This document shows, in pieces, positions 7,381 to 15,117 of a stretch of DNA of 64,000 bases (its first letter is position 1; the number at the start of each line of letters is the position of its first letter). Location: positions 1,488,001 to 1,552,000 of the forward strand of contig DATKHY010000007.1 in NCBI GenBank assembly GCA_035544215.1. Reading direction: 5' to 3'. The notes under the pieces are model-generated. The model was not told the DNA's origin. It worked only from the letters and a program-made list of their open reading frames with translations, and made no database searches. Origin of the DNA: Candidatus Binatia bacterium (GTDB lineage: Bacteria > Vulcanimicrobiota > Vulcanimicrobiia > Vulcanimicrobiales > Vulcanimicrobiaceae). A program made the position numbers and the translations under genes.

Positions 7381-10300
7381 GTGATCGAGTTCTTCTTACG
7401 CCGACCGCTCTTCGCCGGGGTGTTGAGCTTCATTGTGCTGCTCGCCGGACTCATCACGATCCCGACGCTGCCGATTTCGCAATATCCGCAGATCTCGCCG
7501 CCGACCGTGACCGTCACGTCGCAATACCCCGGCGCCTCCGCCGAGATGGTGACGCGCTCGGTAACGACGCCGCTCGAGATCAACATCAACGGCGCGGACG
7601 GTCTGCAATACATGCAGTCGTACTCGAGTGCCAACGGGACGAGCCAGATCGTTTGCACGTTTGCGCTTGGAACCGATCCCACCACCGACCAGACTAACGT
7701 GCAGCACGGCGTGGACTTGACGCTCGCGCAGCTGCCTACGGCCGTGCAAAACCAGGGCGTCACCGTTCAGAAGAGCTCCGGCAACATCACGATCGCCGTT
7801 GCGATGCTCTCGACTAGCTCCGCCGTTTCCGACGTCGCGGTGAGCAACTACGCGGACCTCAACGTCGTCGAGGAGCTCAAGCGCGTTCCGGGCGTCGGGC
7901 AGGTGGCCGTTCTCGGCGACCGCACGTACGGCATGCGCATCTGGGTCGAGCCGCACAAGCTCCAAGCCAACAACGTCTCGCTCGACACGCTGATCGGCGC
8001 GATTCGCCAGAACAACGCCGACGTCGCCCCCGGCGCCATAGGCCAGCCGCCCACCACCGGCTCGCAACCGTTCCAGATCCCGATTCAAATCAACGGGCGC
8101 CTGCAGAGCGTGGACGAGTTCAAGAAGATCGTCATCGCGGCGCAGCCCAACGGCGGTTTTCTGCGACTCGGCGACCTGGCCCAGGTGCAGCTCGGCGCGC
8201 AGAACTACGTGACGTCGGCGCGCTACAACGGCCAAACGTCGGTCGTTCTCGCGATCCAGGGCCAACCGACGGCCAATTCGTTGCAAATCTCGCAGAACGT
8301 TCGCGCGACGATGGCGCGCATCGCGCAGCATATGCCGGCTGGCATAGCCTATACGATCGCCTTCGACACGTCCGACTTCGTGCGGGCCTCGATCAAAGAG
8401 GTCATCGTCACGCTGCTCATCGCGATCCTGCTCGTAGTCCTGGTCATCTTCATCTTCCTGCAGAATTGGCACAGCACGCTCATCCCGTCCATCACGATCC
8501 CGGTGTCGCTCATCGGGACGTTCGCGGCGATGAAGCTGCTCGGGTTCTCGATCAACACTCTGACACTCTTCGGTCTGACGCTCGCGACGGGCCTCGTGGT
8601 CGACGACGCCATCGTCGTGCTCGAGAACATCGTGCGCCACATCGTGGACGACAAGATCGATCCCTTCCAGGCCACGGCGCGCGCGATGCGCGAGATCGGC
8701 GGCGCCGTCGTCGCGACGTCCCTCGTGTTGATGTCGGTCTTCGTTCCGGTCGCTTTCCTGCCCGGCACGACGGGGCTGCTCTTCCAGCAGTTCGCGCTGA
8801 CGATGGCGGCCTCGATCGGCATCTCACTCTTCACGGCGATGACGCTGGCGCCGGTCCTGACCTACAAATTCGTGCACGGCGCGGAACCGACGACCAACCG
8901 TTTCATGCAGTGGTTCAATTTGCGGCTACGCGCGCTGACGACATGGTATCAAGGCCTGGTGCCGCGGTTGATCCGGCGCCAGCGAATGATGATCGCCATC
9001 TTCGTGGGCGGGCTCCTTTTGCTCGGCGTGATGTTCAAGATCACTCCGCAGGGCTTCTTGCCCAACGAGGATCAGAGTCTGCTCTACGTCCTCGTCACGC
9101 TGCCGATCCAATCATCGATGGACCAGACGACGGCGGCGGTCAAGAAGCTCGAAGGCATCATGCGCTCGATGCCGCAGGTCGAGGCGGTTACGTCGGGCAT
9201 CGGATTCGGCTTTGCCAACAACGGAGCGAATCAGGCGACGATGTTCGTGCAGTTGAAGCCGCTCTCGGAACGGCACGGCGTGCAGAACGCAGCGCTCGCG
9301 CTGCAATACAATCTGTATCAGAAATTTTCAACCATACCCGGCGTCAAGGCGCTTCCCGCGAACCCGCCGGCGATCCCCGGTCTGGGCTCGACGGGCGGCT
9401 TCGCGATCGAGATCGAGGACATCAACAACCTCGGGCTGCCCACGCTCAACAAGATCGGGAACACGGTGCTCGCTCAGGCGCAGGCCGATCCGAAGCTCTC
9501 GCAGGTCCGGATTCCCACTACCCTCGTCGGCACGTACCTCGTCACCAAGTTCAATCGTTCCAAGGCCCTCGCGTTTGGCGTTTCGCCGCAAGCATTCTTC
9601 GATACCATTAACGCGACGACCGGATCGACGTTCGTCAACTTCTTCGACTACGGTACGCGCTCGTATCAGGTGGTCGTCCAATCCACCGCCAAACAGCGCA
9701 CCACCCCCGCCGATCTCTCTCGGATCTACGTCCAAAATGCTGCCGGGGCGATGATGCCGGCGAGCCAGTTCCTCGAGACGTCGATGGCGCAGGACAACGT
9801 CGCGATCATGCGCTTCAACGAGTACAACGCCTATGAGATCGACGGCAATCCGGGAACCAACGCGAGCTCGGGCGATGCCCTCAACGCGATCCAGCGGCTC
9901 GTTATCAAGAACTTGCCGAAGGGCATGGGCTACGAGTGGACCGGCATCGCGCGGCAGCAGGTGCAGAGCGGCCCGCAGACGATCGCAGTCTTCGCCATGG
10001 GCCTGCTGTTCGTGTTCCTCGTGCTTGTGGCTCAATACGAAAGCGTATCCACGCCCTTCGTCATCATGCTGGCCGTCCCGCTCGCGCTGCTCGGCGCCAT
10101 CGGCGCCATCTACATCCGCCGCATCGTCGAGCTGCTCATGATCGTGGTTCACTCGAAGCTAGCGGGACACTTGGTGCCGATTCCAACGACGTCGTCGGAC
10201 ATCTACGCGCAGATCGGCTACGTCATGTTGATCGGGCTCGCCGCCAAGAACGCGATCCTGATCGTCGAGTTCGCCAACCAGTTACGCGAGCAGGGGATGG

Positions 10301-10608
10301 AGGCCGTGGAGGCCGTGGCGCACGCCGCGGCGACGCGTCTGCGGCCGATCCTGATGACGTCGATCGCGTTCATCCTCGGCATCATCCCGCTCGCGTTCGC
10401 GCACGGCGACGGCGCGCAGTCGCGCATATCCCTGGGCACCGCGGTGATGGGCGGAATGGTCGTGTCGACGATCATGAACCTCGCGATCGTGCCGGTACTC
10501 TACATCGTCGTGATCGAGATCACGGAACGCAACCCGCGCAAGCGCGAGCCGACGCTCCCGGAGGATTTGCCGCCTCCGCCGATGCCCATTAAGCCTGCCC
10601 TGAGCTAA
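7381..10608 (+). CDS. RND multidrug efflux pump, AcrB/HAE1 family inner-membrane subunit
   Basis: A 1075-residue proton-driven efflux transporter. The first helix starts at FFLRRPLFAGV. The TM4 proton-relay pair is intact in GLVVDDAIVVLEN (about residues 403-415) and the TM10 lysine is present in IGLAAKNAILIVEF. Twelve helices and two large periplasmic domains are expected and seen. Neither a membrane-fusion adaptor nor an outer-membrane channel is adjacent, so its partners must be encoded elsewhere. The loop between the TM9 and TM10 regions carries about 20 extra residues (RIVELLMIVVHSKLAGHL and following) compared with AcrB. GTG start at 7381. The stop codon falls inside a TGAGCTAAGTCGAA sequence that looks like a decayed dispersed repeat. 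Confidence 0.95.
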   Translation: MIEFFLRRPLFAGVLSFIVLLAGLITIPTLPISQYPQISPPTVTVTSQYPGASAEMVTRSVTTPLEININGADGLQYMQSYSSANGTSQIVCTFALGTDPTTDQTNVQHGVDLTLAQLPTAVQNQGVTVQKSSGNITIAVAMLSTSSAVSDVAVSNYADLNVVEELKRVPGVGQVAVLGDRTYGMRIWVEPHKLQANNVSLDTLIGAIRQNNADVAPGAIGQPPTTGSQPFQIPIQINGRLQSVDEFKKIVIAAQPNGGFLRLGDLAQVQLGAQNYVTSARYNGQTSVVLAIQGQPTANSLQISQNVRATMARIAQHMPAGIAYTIAFDTSDFVRASIKEVIVTLLIAILLVVLVIFIFLQNWHSTLIPSITIPVSLIGTFAAMKLLGFSINTLTLFGLTLATGLVVDDAIVVLENIVRHIVDDKIDPFQATARAMREIGGAVVATSLVLMSVFVPVAFLPGTTGLLFQQFALTMAASIGISLFTAMTLAPVLTYKFVHGAEPTTNRFMQWFNLRLRALTTWYQGLVPRLIRRQRMMIAIFVGGLLLLGVMFKITPQGFLPNEDQSLLYVLVTLPIQSSMDQTTAAVKKLEGIMRSMPQVEAVTSGIGFGFANNGANQATMFVQLKPLSERHGVQNAALALQYNLYQKFSTIPGVKALPANPPAIPGLGSTGGFAIEIEDINNLGLPTLNKIGNTVLAQAQADPKLSQVRIPTTLVGTYLVTKFNRSKALAFGVSPQAFFDTINATTGSTFVNFFDYGTRSYQVVVQSTAKQRTTPADLSRIYVQNAAGAMMPASQFLETSMAQDNVAIMRFNEYNAYEIDGNPGTNASSGDALNAIQRLVIKNLPKGMGYEWTGIARQQVQSGPQTIAVFAMGLLFVFLVLVAQYESVSTPFVIMLAVPLALLGAIGAIYIRRIVELLMIVVHSKLAGHLVPIPTTSSDIYAQIGYVMLIGLAAKNAILIVEFANQLREQGMEAVEAVAHAAATRLRPILMTSIAFILGIIPLAFAHGDGAQSRISLGTAVMGGMVVSTIMNLAIVPVLYIVVIEITERNPRKREPTLPEDLPPPPMPIKPALS

Positions 10609-10617
10609 GTCGAACGG

Positions 10618-12006
10618 CTACAGTGCCTTGACCGCCGCGGCGAGGGCGTCGACGGAGGCCTTCGCGTCGCCGAAGAGCATCGAGGTGTTCGGCATCTCAT
10701 AGAGCGGGTTCTCGATGCCCGCGAAGCCGGAGCGCATCGAGCGCTTGAGGACGACGACGTTGCTCGCCTTGTCCACGTCGAGGATCGGCATCCCGTAGAT
10801 CGGCGAGCTCGCGACGTTGCGGGCCGCGGGGTTCGTCACGTCGTTGGCGCCGATCACGAGCGCGACGTCGGCCGTTGGAAACTCTGGGTTCACGTCCTCC
10901 ATGTCGAGCAGCTGGTTGTACGGGACGTTGGCCTCGGCCAGCAGCACGTTCATGTGACCCGGCATACGCCCGGCCACGGGATGGATCGCGTAGAGCACCT
11001 TCACGCCGCGTTTTTCGAGCTGGTCCGCCAGCGCCTTGACGCTGTGCTGCGCCTGCGCGACCGCCATGCCGTATCCCGGAACGAATATGACCTTGGACGC
11101 GTACGCGAGCATGACGGCGACGTCGTCGGCGCTCGTAGCGCGGATCTGCTGGGGACCGCCCGACGCCGCGACCACCGTACCGCCGGCCGCGCCGAACGCG
11201 CCGAAGAGCACGTTGGTCAACGGGCGGTTCATCGCGCGGCTCATCGCGACGGTTAAGATGGTTCCGCTCGCGCCGACGAGCGCGCCGCAGATGATCAGCA
11301 GTGTGGAGTTGATCTCGAAGCCCGTGATCGCGACCGCGACGCCGGTGAACGAGTTGAGCAGCGAGATCACGACCGGCATGTCGGCGCCGCCGATCGGTAA
11401 GACGAAGAGCACGCCCAGCAGCAGCGCGGCGACGATCAGGGCGACGAACGCCCAGGCAGGCAGCGCTCCGAGCGTCGCGACGAACCACACGGCTAGCCCG
11501 AGTATCGCCAGCAAGACGACGGCGTTGACGACCTGCTGCCCGGGATAGGTGAGCGGACGGCCCGTCATGACCTCTTGCAGCTTCAGGAACGCGATGATCG
11601 ATCCGGCAAAGCTGATGCAGCCGATGATCGCGGAGAGCACCAGCGAGACGGCGACGACGTCGTCGAGCGTGCCCGCCGGACGCGCGACGAAATACTGCAC
11701 TGTCGAGATCAGCGCGGCCGCGCCGCCGCCCGCGCCGTTGTAGAGCGCGACCATCTGCGGCATCGCCGTCATCTTCACTTTGATGGCGGCGTAGATGCCG
11801 ACCACGCCGCCGATCGCGATGCCCAGCGCGACTGCCGGCCAGCCGACTCCGCCGGTCCGCGCGAGGATGCCGATCAGCGCGATCGCCATCCCGAGCATCG
11901 CGAGGCGGTTGCCGCGGCGCGCGGTGGCCGGCGAGTTCAGCTCGTGAAGGCCGTAGATGAAGAGCGCGATGGCGACCAGATCGGCCAGGTCGATCCCGAC
12001 GCTCAC
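10618..12006 (-). CDS. pntB: NAD(P) transhydrogenase beta subunit
   Basis: A 462-residue protein with about nine membrane helices followed by the NADP-binding domain III (PGYGMAVAQAQHSV, then HPVAGRMPGHMNVLLAEA and the GANDVTNPAA block). With PntA it couples proton re-entry to hydride transfer from NADH to NADP+, supplying NADPH. The GTG start overlaps the stop of the small membrane subunit by 4 bases (GTGA). It is the last gene of the operon. Confidence 0.96.
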   Translation of the reverse strand: MSVGIDLADLVAIALFIYGLHELNSPATARRGNRLAMLGMAIALIGILARTGGVGWPAVALGIAIGGVVGIYAAIKVKMTAMPQMVALYNGAGGGAAALISTVQYFVARPAGTLDDVVAVSLVLSAIIGCISFAGSIIAFLKLQEVMTGRPLTYPGQQVVNAVVLLAILGLAVWFVATLGALPAWAFVALIVAALLLGVLFVLPIGGADMPVVISLLNSFTGVAVAITGFEINSTLLIICGALVGASGTILTVAMSRAMNRPLTNVLFGAFGAAGGTVVAASGGPQQIRATSADDVAVMLAYASKVIFVPGYGMAVAQAQHSVKALADQLEKRGVKVLYAIHPVAGRMPGHMNVLLAEANVPYNQLLDMEDVNPEFPTADVALVIGANDVTNPAARNVASSPIYGMPILDVDKASNVVVLKRSMRSGFAGIENPLYEMPNTSMLFGDAKASVDALAAAVKAL

Positions 12007-12314
12007 TTGCCGTCCTCCCGGCGACGGAACATCTGCAGCATTCGTTCGGTGACCGCGAAGCCGCCGAACACGTTGATCGCCCCAAGCGTGACCGCCGCGA
12101 CCGCCAGCACCGTGAGCACCGGGCCGTGAGCGACGCCGTAGAGCTCCGCGGTGATGATGATCGCGCCGGCCAAGACGATGCCGTGGATCGCGTTGGTCGC
12201 CGACATCAGCGGCGTGTGCAGCGTCGTCGGCACCTTCGAGATCACCTCGAAGCCCACGAAGATGGCGAGCAGGAGGACGGTGAGCGGCGCGATGAGATGG
12301 GCGAGCTCGGTCAT
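12003..12314 (-). CDS. pntAB: NAD(P) transhydrogenase alpha subunit, membrane part (PntA2)
   Basis: A 103-residue protein with three to four hydrophobic helices corresponding to the C-terminal membrane part of single-chain PntA (PLMSATNAIHGIVLAGAI is the family signature). Split alpha subunits of this kind are common outside enterobacteria. Its ATG overlaps the stop of the soluble alpha subunit by 4 bases, and its own stop overlaps the pntB start. Confidence 0.93.
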   Translation of the reverse strand: MTELAHLIAPLTVLLLAIFVGFEVISKVPTTLHTPLMSATNAIHGIVLAGAIIITAELYGVAHGPVLTVLAVAAVTLGAINVFGGFAVTERMLQMFRRREDGK

Positions 12315-13432
12315 GTTTTCGCGCCGCCGATCAAGACGTTGCCGTCGCGCGCGATGACCGCGCCCTTAGCGACGTCGTCGTTCATGTCGACGTTCATTAC
12401 ACCGTCCTTGATCCACGGCGACAGCAACGCGTAGACGTTGCGTGAATACAGGCGGCTCGCGTCGGCCGGCATTGTGGCTGGCAGGTTCGTCGTACCGATT
12501 ATCGTGACGCCGTTTGGCGACGTGACGATCTCGTCGGGCTTCGTGAGCGCGGAGTTTCCGCCGGCTTCGGCAGCGAGATCGACGATGACGCTGCCGGGCT
12601 TCATCGCGGCGACGGCCTGTTCCGTGATCAGCACCGGCGCCTTTCGCCCGGGCACGAGCGCAGTCGTGATCACCGCGTCGTTGGCGCCGATCTGCTCGAC
12701 CATCCAGGCCCGCTGCCGGTCTTGCTGCTCGGGAGTCAGCTCCTTGGCATACCCGCCGGCTCCTTCGGCGTCGCCGCCGAGATCGAACTCCAGAAACGTA
12801 GCGCCAAGGGATTGAATCTGCTCTTTGACGGCGGCGCGCACGTCGTAAGCGCTGACCACGGCACCGAGCCGGCGCGCCGTCGCGATCGCTTGCAGTCCGG
12901 CGACGCCGGCGCCGAGCACGAGTACCTTCGCGGGCCGCACCGTTCCGGCGGCGGTCGTCAGCATCGGAAAGAATTTCGGCAACGCGGCCGCGGCAAGCAG
13001 CACGGCTTTGTATCCAGCGATGTTGCTCTGCGACGATAGCGCGTCCATCGACTGCGCGCGCGTGATGCGGGGAATCATCTCCATTGCGAGTGCGGTGAGC
13101 TTTCGCTCGGCGAGGCTCCGCGTGTACTCCGGATCGCCTAATGGGTCAAAGAAGCCGACCACGACGCTCCCCGGGCGCAGCGCGTTCAGCACGGCGTCCG
13201 CGGGGCGACCGACCGAGACGAGCACGTCGGCCTCGCGCGCCAGCGACTCCGCATCGTCGGCGAACGTGGCGCCCGCGGCCGCGTACAGGTCGTCGGGGAA
13301 CGCCGCCGCCTCGCCGGTCCCGCGTTGCAGACGGACGTCCACGCCGGACTTGACGAATCGTGCCACCGTTTCGGGCACGAGCGCCACCCGGCGCTCCTTT
13401 AAGGCGCTCTCGCGCGGAACCGCGACGATCAT
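12311..13432 (-). CDS. pntAA: NAD(P) transhydrogenase alpha subunit, NAD-binding part (PntA1)
   Basis: A 373-residue soluble NAD(H)-binding subunit (domain I), related to alanine dehydrogenase. It begins MIVAVPRE and ERRVALVPETV, and the Rossmann loop is VLGAGVAGLQAIATARRLGA. The mobile loop appears as YSRNVYALLSPWI near the C-terminus. The ATG at 13432 gives the expected N-terminus, and the longer upstream reading frame is a shadow of the neighbouring hydrolase gene. It starts 47 bases after that gene and overlaps the membrane subunit. Confidence 0.96.
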   Translation of the reverse strand: MIVAVPRESALKERRVALVPETVARFVKSGVDVRLQRGTGEAAAFPDDLYAAAGATFADDAESLAREADVLVSVGRPADAVLNALRPGSVVVGFFDPLGDPEYTRSLAERKLTALAMEMIPRITRAQSMDALSSQSNIAGYKAVLLAAAALPKFFPMLTTAAGTVRPAKVLVLGAGVAGLQAIATARRLGAVVSAYDVRAAVKEQIQSLGATFLEFDLGGDAEGAGGYAKELTPEQQDRQRAWMVEQIGANDAVITTALVPGRKAPVLITEQAVAAMKPGSVIVDLAAEAGGNSALTKPDEIVTSPNGVTIIGTTNLPATMPADASRLYSRNVYALLSPWIKDGVMNVDMNDDVAKGAVIARDGNVLIGGAKT

Positions 13433-13479
13433 AGGCCGTGCCTTACGATTCGCAAGCTGTGGCGCCCTTCGTGCGGTCG

Positions 13480-14328
13480 CTATTCGATGGCGACGGTGTT
13501 GGTCAGTCGGCCGATCTTCTCGATGTCGACCTCGAGCACGTCGCCGTCGCGCAGAAACTCGGGTGGAGTGCGCGCGAAGCCGACGCCCTCCGGTGTCCCG
13601 GTCGCGATCACGTCGCCGGGAAGCAGCGTCAGGCCTCGGGAGAGCTCCGCGATCAGGCGCGCGACCGGAAAGATCATCTTCGACGTGTTGCTGTGCTGCT
13701 TGCGCGTTGCGTTGACGAAGAGGCTCAGCTCGAGCGATTGGGGATCGCCGAGCTCCTCGGGTGTGACGATCCAGGGCCCGATCGGGCAGGTCTCGTCCAA
13801 GCTCTTTCCCTTGAACCACTGCCCGTGCCGGCGCTGGAGGTCGCGCGCCGTCACGTCGTTGAGCGCGGTGTAGCCGAAGACGACTGCGTGCGCGTCTTCT
13901 TCGGACACGTCCTTACAGCGCGCGCCGATCACGACGGCGAGCTCGGCCTCGAAATCGTATTCGCTCGACACGCGTGCGTCGAGATGGAGCGTGCTCTCTG
14001 GCGCCGCGACCGCGGTCGACGCCTTGGTGAAGAACGTGGGCGCCTCGGGAAGCCGCAGCTCGCGACCGCTGGCACGCGCGCCCTCACGGGCGTGCTCCAA
14101 GTAGTTGCGCCCCACGCAGAACACGTTGCGCGGCGGGCGGACCGGCGCGTCGAGCACGGTCCCGGCGAGCGGGACGAGAGCGTCGGGCGTGTGCCATGCG
14201 ATGCGCTCGTGCGGCGCAAGCGCGATGTATTCGCGCAGCGTGTGCGTGCCGATTGCGCGGATCATCTCGCCCTCGAGGACGCCCGGCCGCGCAATACCGT
14301 CCGCCGACCGGTACGTCAGGAATCTCAA
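13480..14328 (-). CDS. Fumarylacetoacetate hydrolase-family protein
   Basis: The 282-residue protein has the FAH fold used by fumarylacetoacetase, acylpyruvases and 2-hydroxyhepta-2,4-dienedioate isomerases. The metal ligands are visible: EYDFEAELAVVIG supplies the Glu-x-Glu type ligands, and YTALNDVTARDLQ and the GTPEGVGF loop are conserved. The substrate is not determined by sequence. Being in line with the transhydrogenase suggests a housekeeping role, such as oxaloacetate tautomerase or acylpyruvate hydrolysis. The TTG start at 14328 lies 3 bases after the previous stop, so translation is probably coupled. Confidence 0.92.
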   Translation of the reverse strand: MRFLTYRSADGIARPGVLEGEMIRAIGTHTLREYIALAPHERIAWHTPDALVPLAGTVLDAPVRPPRNVFCVGRNYLEHAREGARASGRELRLPEAPTFFTKASTAVAAPESTLHLDARVSSEYDFEAELAVVIGARCKDVSEEDAHAVVFGYTALNDVTARDLQRRHGQWFKGKSLDETCPIGPWIVTPEELGDPQSLELSLFVNATRKQHSNTSKMIFPVARLIAELSRGLTLLPGDVIATGTPEGVGFARTPPEFLRDGDVLEVDIEKIGRLTNTVAIE

Positions 14329-14331
14329 GGT

Positions 14332-14895
14332 CTACGGAGGCAGCGTTGCGCTCTTCGGGCTCGGAGACTGCTGCACGCCGCGGATCTGGTTCAGCGTAGG
14401 CAGTTTCGCATTTTGCTCCTGCTGCTTTTTCTGCTGCTCCTGATAGTATTTCGCTTGTTCTACCGCCTGTTTGTGGGCCAGGTTAATCATCACGGTGGCG
14501 GCGCCCGGCTGGTCTCCCCAGCTGCCGCCCGCGGAAATCAACGCGACGTGCCGCGAGACCTGTTGCGTCTTGGGATCGTAATCGTAGGTCACGCGGTAGA
14601 GTCCGACCTGCGCGGTTCCGTCCGGGCGGCGAATCCACATCTGCTCGGCGTTGCCGATCGTCTGTAGGTTGAACGTGCGCACAGAGCTCTGTTTGGTCGA
14701 TTTCACGCGCACTACCTGACCCTTCTTGTTGACTTCGACGACGACTTCCGTGTGCAGGGGCACATTGGGAAGGTGAATCGACGGTGTGTGCGCGGCATGC
14801 GGTGACGCACTCGGCTTCGGGGTCGTCGCGGCGAGCGCCGCCGTTCCGGTCGCCGCTAGCGTTGCGACGAGTGCGGCGCTTGCGAAGCGGAGCAA
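14332..14895 (-). CDS. Exported protein of unknown function
   Basis: About 187 residues with a clear signal peptide (hydrophobic LVATLAATGTAALAA), a Pro/Ser-rich spacer, a central beta-rich part (HTEVVVEVNKKGQVVRV) and a Gln/Lys-rich helical stretch near the C-terminus (QYYQEQQKKQQEQ-like). The central part is vaguely reminiscent of TonB/AgmX C-terminal repeats, but I do not assign it. The start is either TTG at 14895 or an ATT at 14901 that would give the more typical MKLLRF beginning and would overlap the upstream TAA. Confidence 0.7.
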   Translation of the reverse strand: MLRFASAALVATLAATGTAALAATTPKPSASPHAAHTPSIHLPNVPLHTEVVVEVNKKGQVVRVKSTKQSSVRTFNLQTIGNAEQMWIRRPDGTAQVGLYRVTYDYDPKTQQVSRHVALISAGGSWGDQPGAATVMINLAHKQAVEQAKYYQEQQKKQQEQNAKLPTLNQIRGVQQSPSPKSATLPP

Positions 14896-14896
14896 C

Positions 14897-15091
14897 TTAA
14901 TTCCGCGAGAGGACGGCAAACGGATGGCCGCAGGATCCGCAGGCCACGACGACCTGCAGGTGCGCCTTCTCGCGCACCGCGCGCGCGTCGCTTTGGCCTT
15001 CCTCGAAGCCGCAGAAACGGCACCGCGTCGACGTGGGTCGCTCCTCTGCCGCATATTCGTCCACGATAAGCGCTTTACGCGGGCCTCGCAT
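14897..15091 (-). CDS. Small zinc-ribbon protein
   Basis: A 64-residue protein with two CxxC knuckles (CRFCG near residue 25 and CGSCGH near residue 52), so it probably binds one zinc ion in a ribbon fold. No further domain is present. It is the first gene of the run leading into the transhydrogenase genes and starts only 26 bases from a divergent gene. Function unknown; it could be a redox or nucleic-acid-binding accessory. Confidence 0.7.
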   Translation of the reverse strand: MRGPRKALIVDEYAAEERPTSTRCRFCGFEEGQSDARAVREKAHLQVVVACGSCGHPFAVLSRN

Positions 15092-15117
15092 ACGAACCTG
15101 CCGAAGCAGCGCGCGAG

